Shown here one piece after another: positions 14,393 through 20,536 of a stretch of DNA of 20,536 nt. A model generated the notes under the pieces. That model ran no database searches, had not been told where the DNA came from, and was given only the letters and a program-made list of their open reading frames with translations. Within the stretch, counting starts at the first letter, position 1. Each line of letters begins with the position of its first letter. The DNA is from CAJXSD01 sp964633145. Lineage in GTDB: Bacteria > Pseudomonadota > Alphaproteobacteria > Rhodobacterales > Rhodobacteraceae. The translations under genes and the position numbers were made by a program. The DNA lies in the NCBI GenBank assembly GCA_964633145.1, contig CAZWFE010000040.1, forward strand, positions 1-20,536, in the 5' to 3' direction.

Positions 14393-14436
14393 CAGTTTGG
14401 GACGTTACACTACTAGAATGGTCCGAAAGGTTAAGC

Positions 14437-15702
14437 ATGGCGACGAATTCAGGCGACGGCAAAACAACACTTTATTGCAGCTTTTGTGGCAAAAGCCAGC
14501 ATGAGGTCAGAAAACTGATCGCAGGGCCCACAGTATACATTTGTGATGAATGTGTTGAACTGTGTATGGACATCATCCGCGAGGAAACCAAATCAACAGG
14601 TTTGAAAACAACAGAAGGCATGCCAACGCCGAAAGAAATCTGCGCTGTTTTAGATGACTATGTTATTGGCCAAGCCAAAGCGAAACGGGTGCTGTCGGTT
14701 GCTGTTCACAACCACTATAAACGGTTGGACCAGGCGTCTAAATCTGGCGAAATCGAACTGTCGAAATCAAATATTTTGCTGATCGGTCCAACGGGCTGCG
14801 GCAAAACATTACTGGCACAAACGCTGGCACGCATTTTGGATGTTCCATTTACGATGGCTGATGCCACGACCCTGACCGAGGCAGGATACGTTGGCGAAGA
14901 CGTTGAAAACATTATTCTGAAATTGCTACAAGCCTCTGAATACAACGTCGATCGTGCGCAGCGCGGTATCGTCTATATCGACGAAGTTGATAAAATCACG
15001 CGCAAATCAGAAAACCCATCCATTACACGCGACGTATCGGGCGAAGGCGTTCAGCAAGCGCTGCTGAAATTGATGGAAGGCACTGTCGCATCTGTCCCAC
15101 CTCAGGGTGGGCGTAAACATCCACAGCAGGAATTTTTGCAGGTCGATACCACGAATATCTTGTTCATCTGTGGTGGTGCATTTGCGGGTTTGGACAAAAT
15201 CATCGCGCAACGCGGCAAAGGCAGCGCAATCGGATTTGGCGCAGACGTTCGTGACAACGATGGTCGCGGTGTGGGCGAAATATTCCGTGAACTTGAACCC
15301 GAAGATTTGTTGAAATTTGGTTTGATCCCAGAATTTGTCGGCCGTTTGCCTGTTTTGGCAACGCTAGAGGACTTGGATCAGGATGCTTTGGTCACGATCT
15401 TGACCGAACCCAAAAATGCGCTGGTCAAGCAGTATCAACGTCTGTTCGAGTTGGAAAATACCAAATTGACGTTCACAGATGATGCGCTGAAGGCGATTTC
15501 ACAGCGTGCGATCGACCGTAAAACCGGGGCTCGCGGGCTGCGTTCAATTATGGAAGAAATTCTGCTGGATACAATGTTTGATCTGCCTGGAATGGACGAA
15601 GTGACTGAGGTTGTTGTGAACGAAGAATCTGTGACAACGTCAGCAGCACCTTTGATGATCTATGCCGAAAATGATGCGAAAGAGCCAGCGTCTGCCGGAT
15701 GA
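14437..15702 (+). CDS. clpX: ClpX, ATPase and specificity subunit of Clp protease
   Basis: A 421-residue AAA+ unfoldase that delivers tagged proteins to ClpP. The N-terminal zinc-binding domain has Cys14, Cys17, Cys36 and Cys39 (LYCSFCGK and YICDECVELC). The AAA+ core has Walker A GPTGCGKT (117-124), pore loop GYVG (150-153), Walker B IVYIDEVD (178-185), the second pore region VPPQGGRKHPQQ and sensor motif TGARGLRSIMEEILLD. Length is normal. GAAAGG precedes the ATG. It follows clpP and precedes the complex I subunit gene by 63 bases, in which no terminator was seen. Confidence 0.97.
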   Translation: MATNSGDGKTTLYCSFCGKSQHEVRKLIAGPTVYICDECVELCMDIIREETKSTGLKTTEGMPTPKEICAVLDDYVIGQAKAKRVLSVAVHNHYKRLDQASKSGEIELSKSNILLIGPTGCGKTLLAQTLARILDVPFTMADATTLTEAGYVGEDVENIILKLLQASEYNVDRAQRGIVYIDEVDKITRKSENPSITRDVSGEGVQQALLKLMEGTVASVPPQGGRKHPQQEFLQVDTTNILFICGGAFAGLDKIIAQRGKGSAIGFGADVRDNDGRGVGEIFRELEPEDLLKFGLIPEFVGRLPVLATLEDLDQDALVTILTEPKNALVKQYQRLFELENTKLTFTDDALKAISQRAIDRKTGARGLRSIMEEILLDTMFDLPGMDEVTEVVVNEESVTTSAAPLMIYAENDAKEPASAG

Positions 15703-15765
15703 CGGGTACTGGACGCTGTTTCAAAAGTATTGCATAAAGCAGATAAGTTTTAGCCGGAGAATCCT

Positions 15766-16149
15766 ATGGGAATCGTAAATTCACTGCTGCGCGCGGTCAC
15801 TTGGTGGAACAGCCAGACGTTGAACACTCAGCTCTACACATGGCGCAAAGGCGTCAAGGTGGGCGAAGACGATCAGGGAAACATATATTACCGGACGCGT
15901 GACGATAAACGCCGTTGGGTGATATTCAACGGTGATATGGAAGCAAGCCGTGTTAGCCCTGAATGGCATGGATGGCTGCATCATACGTGGAAATTGTCAC
16001 CGGCCGAACAGCCCGTTGTACGCAAGTCTTGGGAAAAACCACACCAAGAGAATTTGACAGGTACGGCTATGGCCTATGCCCCAACTGGATCGCTGCGCAA
16101 AGCTGACGTTCAAACCCGCAGCGATTACGAAGCGTGGCAACCAGAGTAG
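15766..16149 (+). CDS. NDUFA12-type subunit of NADH:ubiquinone oxidoreductase
   Basis: A 127-residue protein of the NDUFA12 (B17.2) family, an accessory subunit of complex I shared by mitochondria and alphaproteobacteria. Seen motifs are WWNSQTLNTQLYTWRKG, VGEDDQGNIYYRTR, RRWVIFNGDMEASRVSPEWHGWLH, and the tail W-K-P-H-Q-E-N-L-T-G-T with AYAPTGS. It is expected on the cytoplasmic side of the inner membrane. It sits apart from the main nuo cluster, as is usual in Rhodobacterales, and lies ten bases before mlaD. A GGAG-type ribosome site lies before the ATG. Confidence 0.93.
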   Translation: MGIVNSLLRAVTWWNSQTLNTQLYTWRKGVKVGEDDQGNIYYRTRDDKRRWVIFNGDMEASRVSPEWHGWLHHTWKLSPAEQPVVRKSWEKPHQENLTGTAMAYAPTGSLRKADVQTRSDYEAWQPE

Positions 16150-16159
16150 GCATAGTAAC

Positions 16160-16609
16160 ATGTCGGAAAACAAAGCTGAAATCACACTTGGTGCCATTGT
16201 CTTGGCCGCTGCAATCGGTTTTGCCGCATATGCAGCACAGTCAACCGGCGCCAAGCTAGGGGGTGACAGCTATACTCTGCTAGCTGGGTTTAGATCGGCT
16301 GAGGGGATCAGTGTTGGCACAGATGTCCGTTTGGCCGGCGTCAAAATCGGTGCTGTAACAGGGTTGCAATTGAACCCAGATACATATCGCGCCGAGGCAA
16401 TCGTAGCCATTGACCAATCCGTTGCAATTCCAGACGATAGCGCAATGACCATCGCATCCGAAGGATTGCTGGGTGGTAACTTTGTCGAAATCATTCCCGG
16501 TGGATCCTTTGACTACCTAGCTGATGGGGACGAAGTGATCGATACCCAAGGTTCGGTCAGTTTGGTATCGTTGCTGATGAAATTCGTAGGCAGCGGCGGT
16601 TCGGAATAG
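16160..16609 (+). CDS. mlaD: MlaD, substrate-binding subunit of phospholipid transporter
   Basis: A 149-residue protein with one N-terminal membrane anchor (LGAIVLAAAIGFAAYAAQS, about 10-28) and one MCE domain (about 36-130): YTLLAGFRSAEGISVGTDVR, LAGVKIGAVTGL, and EGLLGGNFVEIIPGG. It holds lipid in the periplasm for the MlaFEDB ABC complex that moves phospholipid between the membranes. The ATG at 16160 was chosen because it directly precedes the anchor; an in-frame start at 16076 would add 28 polar residues and overlap the previous gene. The other mla genes are not in the window. Its stop overlaps the next start by one base. Confidence 0.92.
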   Translation: MSENKAEITLGAIVLAAAIGFAAYAAQSTGAKLGGDSYTLLAGFRSAEGISVGTDVRLAGVKIGAVTGLQLNPDTYRAEAIVAIDQSVAIPDDSAMTIASEGLLGGNFVEIIPGGSFDYLADGDEVIDTQGSVSLVSLLMKFVGSGGSE

Positions 16610-16989
16610 TGCGCCGCGCTGTCTTAATTTTGATGTCCTGTATCACGCTGGGATTTTCTGCCTCGGCACAAGAAAAAGCTGTAGGCGCACAAGCTGCGCT
16701 GTTGCGATTGCTAGATCGTGTCAGTGGCGAGGTTCAGGATATTTCCATGCAGGTTGGACAGTCGCAGGCGATGGGGTTTATTTCCATCCGACTTGATGAA
16801 TGTCGTTATCCCGTCGACAACCCCATGGGGGACGCCTATGCACGCCTGACGGTGACAGATCAGCGTCGCAATGAACAGTTGTTTTCGGGTTGGATGCTGG
16901 CATCGTCGCCCGCATTGAACCCCTTGGATCATGCGCGTTACGATGTCTGGGTTCTGCGTTGTGAAATTTCGTCCGGATCAGGACAATAA
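16609..16989 (+). CDS. DUF2155 family exported protein
   Basis: A 126-residue protein with a signal peptide (1-20, ending SASAQ). The mature part matches the DUF2155 family: LLRLLDRVSGEVQDI, ISIRLDECRYP, and the strongly conserved end FSGWMLASSPALNPLDHARYDVWVL with C. The function is unknown; it is widespread in alphaproteobacteria and usually sits beside mlaD and aat. The start is GTG, using the G of the mlaD stop (TAGTG), so translation is coupled. The last 52 bases overlap the 3' end of aat on the other strand. Confidence 0.85.
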   Translation: MRRAVLILMSCITLGFSASAQEKAVGAQAALLRLLDRVSGEVQDISMQVGQSQAMGFISIRLDECRYPVDNPMGDAYARLTVTDQRRNEQLFSGWMLASSPALNPLDHARYDVWVLRCEISSGSGQ

Positions 16990-17579
16990 TTCGGATCGCT
17001 AAAATCCGCAGCCTGTTTTACTGCTGGCTCAAGTAAGCGGCGGTAATTCTCTTTCGTGACCTCTTTTCCACCTAAGCTGATCAAATGTGGGGTGGTGAAT
17101 TGCGTGTCAAACAACACAAATCCGGTTTTTTTCAATCGATCCACAAGATAGGCCAAAGCAATTTTTGACGCATTGGGCCGTTTGGAAAACATGCTTTCAC
17201 CGAAAAATGCGCCGCCGATGGACACGCCGTACACGCCACCTGTCAGAACGCCTTGGTGCCATATTTCCAGGCTGTGGGCAAAACCGGCATCATGCAAATT
17301 CTGATAGGCCTGTGCGATTTCTGAATTGATCCAAGTTTCGGAACGATCTGCACATCCTTGAACAACATCGGCAAAGCATTGGTCGATCGTGACGTTGAAA
17401 TTCTGGGACAATATCGTGCGGCGCAGGGATCGCGACACGTGAAACCCGTCCAATGGCATTACACCGCGCTTGCGTGGTTCGATCCAGTGAATTTCATCAC
17501 TATCGCGCGCCTCTGCCATGGGGAACACACCAAGGGAATACGCATTTAACAACAGTGGAATGGTCAGTTTGGTTTCCAT
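16938..17579 (-). CDS. aat: Leucyl/phenylalanyl-tRNA-protein transferase
   Basis: A 213-residue enzyme of the N-end rule pathway that attaches Leu or Phe to proteins starting with Arg or Lys, marking them for ClpAP. Family motifs are LLNAYSLGVFPMAE, IHWIEPRKRGVMPL, FAHSLEIWHQGVLTGGVYGVSIGGAFFGESMF and FDTQFTTPHLISLGG. The ATG at 17579 is preferred over an in-frame TTG at 17591, which lies in the T-tract of the accC terminator. The last 17 or so residues are encoded in DNA that also encodes the end of the DUF2155 protein. It follows accC on the same strand but a terminator-like hairpin separates them. Confidence 0.94.
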   Translation of the reverse strand: METKLTIPLLLNAYSLGVFPMAEARDSDEIHWIEPRKRGVMPLDGFHVSRSLRRTILSQNFNVTIDQCFADVVQGCADRSETWINSEIAQAYQNLHDAGFAHSLEIWHQGVLTGGVYGVSIGGAFFGESMFSKRPNASKIALAYLVDRLKKTGFVLFDTQFTTPHLISLGGKEVTKENYRRLLEPAVKQAADFSDPNYCPDPDEISQRRTQTS

Positions 17580-17589
17580 GTTCCGACCC

Positions 17590-17622
17590 AAAAAACGTCA
17601 AAGCTGCCCAAAGGCAGCTTTG
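17590..17622 (-). terminator. Terminator after accC
   Basis: On the minus strand, a ten-base perfect stem, CAAAGCTGCC with GGCAGCTTTG (17599-17608 and 17613-17622), four-base loop, is followed after three bases by six T (17595-17590). It starts four bases after the accC stop. Confidence 0.85.
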
Positions 17623-17626
17623 TTCA

Positions 17627-18973
17627 TTATGCGCTGTACTGTTCCAGCCATTTTTCCAACCAATGGATATTATAGGTTCCTGAATGAATATCAGGTTCCT
17701 GTAACAATTGGTGGAATAACGGAACTGTTGTATCGATTCCATCGACGATCAATTCGTTTAGCGCGCGGTTTAGCCGTGAAAGGGCCTCGGTGCGATCGCG
17801 TCCATGCACAATCAGCTTTGCAATCAAACTATCGTAATAGGGCGGAATCGAGTAGCCAGTGTACAACGCGCTATCCATGCGCACACCCAAGCCACCAGGG
17901 GCATGGAATGCTGTTACCTTGCCTGGGCAGGGCGCAAAATTGGGCAACCGTTCTGCGTTAATACGCACTTCGATCGCGTGACCATTGATTTCCAAATCAT
18001 CTTGGGTAAAGGACATCGGCAGCCCTTCGGCCACGCGGATTTGTTCACGAACCAAGTCTACACCAAAAATGGCTTCTGTGACTGGGTGTTCCACCTGCAA
18101 ACGGGTGTTCATTTCGATGAAATAGAATTCGCCATTTTCATACAGGAATTCGATCGTGCCGGCACCAATGTAATTGATTTTCGCAACTGCATTTGCACAG
18201 ATTTCACCAATGCGCGCGCGCTCTTCACTGGTGATGCTGGGGCCAGGGGCTTCTTCGAATACCTTTTGATGGCGCCGTTGCAATGAACAGTCACGTTCGC
18301 CAAGATGGACGGCATTGCCTTTGCCATCGCCGAACACCTGAATTTCGATGTGTCGTGGCGTGGTCAGATATTTTTCGATATAGACTTCATCGTTGCCAAA
18401 GGCGGCTTTGCTTTCGCTGCGCGCTGTCATAAACGCGCTTTCCATTTCGGCTTCGGAATTGGCGACTTTCATACCACGGCCACCACCACCGGCGGTTGCC
18501 TTGATGATGACGGGGTATCCAAATTCGCGGCCAATTTTCTTGGCCTCATCCAATGTGGGAACGCCGCCGTCTGACCCAGGAACGCATGGAACGCCCAAGG
18601 CCTTCATCGTGTCTTTGGCTGTGATTTTGTCACCCATCATACGGATATGTTCCGCAGTTGGGCCAATGAAGGTCAGGCCGTGATCTTCAACAATTTGAAC
18701 AAAACGGGCGTTTTCTGACAAAAACCCATAGCCGGGATGGATTGCCTGTGCGCCGGTGATTTCGCATGCCGAAATGATCGCAGGCATTGACAGGTAACTG
18801 TCAGTTCCTGCCGCTGGACCAATACAAACGGATTCATCGGCCATGCGCACATGCATCGCATCTGCATCAGCTGTCGAGTGCACTGCAACAGAACGGATGC
18901 CCATTTCCCGACAGGCACGAATAACGCGTAAGGCGATTTCTCCGCGGTTCGCAATTAATATTTTGTCAAACAT
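17627..18973 (-). CDS. accC: Biotin carboxylase subunit of acetyl-CoA carboxylase
   Basis: A 448-residue ATP-grasp enzyme that carboxylates biotin on AccB, the first half-reaction of fatty acid synthesis. Visible motifs are MFDKILIANRGEIALRVIRA at the start, IHPGYGFLSENA, the glycine-rich ATP loop ATAGGGGRGMKV, EKYLTTPRHIEIQVFGD, and FIEMNTRLQVEHPVTE with catalytic Arg and Glu. The length matches AccC alone, without a fused biotin carrier. It lies nine bases after accB, with AAGG before its ATG, and ends at a clear terminator. Confidence 0.97.
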   Translation of the reverse strand: MFDKILIANRGEIALRVIRACREMGIRSVAVHSTADADAMHVRMADESVCIGPAAGTDSYLSMPAIISACEITGAQAIHPGYGFLSENARFVQIVEDHGLTFIGPTAEHIRMMGDKITAKDTMKALGVPCVPGSDGGVPTLDEAKKIGREFGYPVIIKATAGGGGRGMKVANSEAEMESAFMTARSESKAAFGNDEVYIEKYLTTPRHIEIQVFGDGKGNAVHLGERDCSLQRRHQKVFEEAPGPSITSEERARIGEICANAVAKINYIGAGTIEFLYENGEFYFIEMNTRLQVEHPVTEAIFGVDLVREQIRVAEGLPMSFTQDDLEINGHAIEVRINAERLPNFAPCPGKVTAFHAPGGLGVRMDSALYTGYSIPPYYDSLIAKLIVHGRDRTEALSRLNRALNELIVDGIDTTVPLFHQLLQEPDIHSGTYNIHWLEKWLEQYSA

Positions 18974-18982
18974 TTTTGCGCC

Positions 18983-19474
18983 TTACTCGATGATCACTAG
19001 TGGGGCACCAAATTCTACGGCTGCGCCATCTTCGATCAGGATTCGTTTAATGGTTCCTGATTTTGGTGATGGGATTTGGTTCATTGTTTTCATCGCTTCG
19101 ACGATCAGCAATGTATCGCCTTCGCTGACGGTTGCGCCAACTGTGATGAACGGGGCCGCACCGGGTTCTGCCTGCATATAAACGGTGCCAACCATTGGTG
19201 ATGTGACCGCGCCTGGGTGGCTGGCTGGGTCATCTAGTGCTGCTGGGGCCGCTGCTGCCGCGGCGGGGGCCGTGGCCGCGGGTGCCGCTGCAACGGGGGC
19301 TACGGCTGCGGGCGCTGCTTGCATCACAGTGGTTGCGCGGCTGATACGTACGTCCAAGCTGTCATCTTCGCCATATTCACGGCGAACTTCTAGTTCGGTC
19401 AAATCATTTTCACGCAACAGTTCGGCCAAGGCCTGAATGAATTCTACGTCCTGATCGCGGTTATTTTTTGTCAT
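18983..19474 (-). CDS. accB: Biotin carboxyl carrier protein of acetyl-CoA carboxylase
   Basis: A 163-residue protein. The N-terminal part (about 1-45) is helical (FIQALAELLRENDLTELEV), followed by an Ala/Pro-rich flexible linker of about 35 residues (around 55-90). The C-terminal biotinyl domain begins VTSPMVGTVYMQAEPGAAPF and carries Lys129 in VEAMKTMNQI as the biotin site. The ATG at 19474 is supported by GAGGG just upstream; an in-frame TTG four codons earlier overlaps that ribosome site. It is the first gene of the accBC unit. Confidence 0.95.
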   Translation of the reverse strand: MTKNNRDQDVEFIQALAELLRENDLTELEVRREYGEDDSLDVRISRATTVMQAAPAAVAPVAAAPAATAPAAAAAAPAALDDPASHPGAVTSPMVGTVYMQAEPGAAPFITVGATVSEGDTLLIVEAMKTMNQIPSPKSGTIKRILIEDGAAVEFGAPLVIIE

Positions 19475-19636
19475 ATTTTCCCTCAAGCACCTGTCGCAGT
19501 TATCTGCTGTGTCTGTTTCAGAGCCCCGTATAAGCCAGATTTTTCCGGCTGAAAAGGATAGGTTTTGATTACACCGCTAGTTTTGACAGTTTTTTAACCA
19601 ATGGAAAAGGAAAAATTTGCAATCCCGTTTGTACAA
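19475..19636 (-). promoter_or_regulatory. Likely accBC promoter region
   Basis: These 162 bases lie between the acs terminator and accB and must contain the accBC promoter. One candidate on the minus strand is TTTTCA, 17 bases, TATACG (within 19525-19560), overlapping an imperfect repeat AGCCAGA / TCCGGCT. The match is modest. No gene was seen here. Confidence 0.3.
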
Positions 19637-19663
19637 GAAAAAGGCCGGTCCAAGAACCGGCCT
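19637..19663 (-). terminator. Terminator after acs
   Basis: On the minus strand, an eight-base perfect stem, AGGCCGGT with ACCGGCCT (19642-19649 and 19656-19663), six-base loop, runs into a five-T tract. It lies about 25 bases after the acs stop. Confidence 0.88.
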
Positions 19664-19687
19664 AATATTATTGTTGTAAAACCGCGA

Positions 19688-20536
19688 TTAATCTAGGCGG
19701 TTCATCCGGTTTTCGATCAGATCGTCAACAACCGACGGATCCGCAAGGGTTGATGTATCACCCAATGCGCCAAAATCATCTTCGGCGATTTTGCGCAGAA
19801 TACGGCGCATAATCTTGCCGGATCGTGTTTTCGGCAGGCCAGGGGCCCATTGGATCAGGTCAGGCGATGCGATGGGGCCGATTTCTTTGCGGACCCAATT
19901 GCGCAGATCAAGGCGCAATTCGTCGCTCGGCTCTTCTCCGGCCATCAATGTCACATAGCAATAAATACCTTGGCCTTTGATGTCATGGGGGTAACCCACA
20001 ACGGCGGCTTCGGACACTTTTTCATGTGCGACAAGTGCGCTTTCAACCTCGGCGGTGCCCATGCGGTGGCCGGATACGTTGATCACATCATCAACGCGGC
20101 CTGTAATCCAGTAATACCCATCGGCATCCCGACGGCAGCCGTCGCCTGTGAAATAATACCCTTTGTAGTCAGAGAAGTATGTTTTCACAAAACGATCATG
20201 GTCGCCGTAAACCGTGCGCATTTGGCCGGGCCAGCTGTCTTTCATGCACAGTACGCCTTCGGCCTCAACGGTCGTGATTTCTTGGCCAGACTGTGGATCA
20301 AGGATAATGGGTTGCACGCCAAAGAACGGCGTTGTGCAGGATCCTGGTTTTGTCGCGGTCGCACCGGGTAGGGGGGTCATCAAGTGACCGCCTGTTTCGG
20401 TTTGCCACCATGTGTCAACGATGGGGCATTTGCCTTGGCCGACCACATCATTGTACCAATTCCAGGCTTCGGGGTTGATGGGTTCGCCCACTGTGCCCAG
20501 CACTTTCAACGATGATAGGTCACATTTTTCAACGAA
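19688..20536 (-). CDS. acs: Acetyl-CoA synthetase, 3' part only
   Basis: The last 282 residues of an acyl-adenylate-forming enzyme; the 5' part lies beyond the right edge. The frame is open to the edge (FVEKCDLSSLKVLGTVGEPI), matching the Acs sequence before GEPINPEAW. Further motifs are TWWQTETGGHLMTPLPGA, YFTGDGCRRDADGYYWITGR, VDDVINVSGHRMGTAEVESA, and LPKTRSGKIMRRILRK, whose Lys is the catalytic and acetylation-regulated residue. It activates acetate to acetyl-CoA, which feeds accBC. A terminator follows the stop. Confidence 0.96.
   Translation of the reverse strand, partial: FVEKCDLSSLKVLGTVGEPINPEAWNWYNDVVGQGKCPIVDTWWQTETGGHLMTPLPGATATKPGSCTTPFFGVQPIILDPQSGQEITTVEAEGVLCMKDSWPGQMRTVYGDHDRFVKTYFSDYKGYYFTGDGCRRDADGYYWITGRVDDVINVSGHRMGTAEVESALVAHEKVSEAAVVGYPHDIKGQGIYCYVTLMAGEEPSDELRLDLRNWVRKEIGPIASPDLIQWAPGLPKTRSGKIMRRILRKIAEDDFGALGDTSTLADPSVVDDLIENRMNRLD

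Noticed and set aside
17804..18286. 160-codon plus-strand frame opposite accC
   Set aside because: It is a shadow of the highly conserved accC frame and shows no recognisable domain or ribosome site.
1..20536. Mobile elements, CRISPR arrays, tRNA or rRNA genes
   Set aside because: I looked for transposase or integrase motifs, regularly spaced repeats and tRNA-like cloverleafs and saw none; the genes form a continuous chromosomal arrangement.

Overview
The window looks like chromosomal DNA from a marine alphaproteobacterium of the Rhodobacterales (Roseobacter group), with about half G+C by eye. This rests on the gene content and order: a soxRS / soxVWXYZABCD locus with divergent control, an NDUFA12-type complex I subunit, an MlaD plus DUF2155 pair, aat beside accCB, and a GlxA-type AraC regulator. 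I see no tRNA or rRNA gene, insertion sequence, CRISPR array or integrase. No gene-free gap exceeds about 200 bases.

Layout: (1) 1-253, minus: the 5' end of a KpsS-like capsular polysaccharide gene running off the left edge. (2) 367-966, plus: riboflavin synthase ribE. (3) 991-3378, minus: a four-gene operon read soxS, an exported GlcG/HbpS-like protein, soxR (ArsR repressor), and a SoxT-like YeeE/YedE sulfur transporter. (4) 3379-3450: a divergent control region with overlapping candidate promoters and a palindrome. (5) 3451-11187, plus: soxV, W, X, Y, Z, A, B, C, D, with a second control region before soxX, a hairpin between soxZ and soxA, and a terminator-like hairpin between soxA and soxB. 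A strong terminator follows soxD. (6) 11239-13489, minus: a photolyase-like flavoprotein with an unusual domain order, and a GlxA-family regulator. (7) 13687-16989, plus: clpP, clpX, the NDUFA12-type subunit, mlaD and a DUF2155 protein. (8) 16938-20536, minus: aat (its 3' end overlaps the DUF2155 gene), accC, accB, and the 3' part of acs running off the right edge.

How the genes work together: the locus encodes the core periplasmic Sox multienzyme system for oxidising thiosulfate and other reduced sulfur to sulfate. SoxYZ carries the sulfur on the SoxY C-terminal cysteine. SoxXA loads it, SoxB hydrolyses off sulfate, and SoxCD oxidises the remaining sulfane sulfur, so stored sulfur globules would not be expected. 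SoxV passes reductant across the membrane to periplasmic thioredoxins (SoxW, SoxS) that keep the carrier active. SoxR carries the two cysteines expected of a persulfide-sensing repressor and probably acts on the soxS-soxV and soxW-soxX regions. The SoxT-like permease probably moves thiosulfate or a related sulfur compound. The accessory soxEFGH genes are not in the window, and unrelated genes follow soxD directly.

Points most worth a second look: the photolyase-like protein with the FAD domain first and an alpha/beta-like domain last; candidate SoxR operators, including an exact ATTC-N8-GAAT box before soxX; the exported GlcG-like protein embedded in the regulatory operon; and the hairpins that divide the sox transcript.
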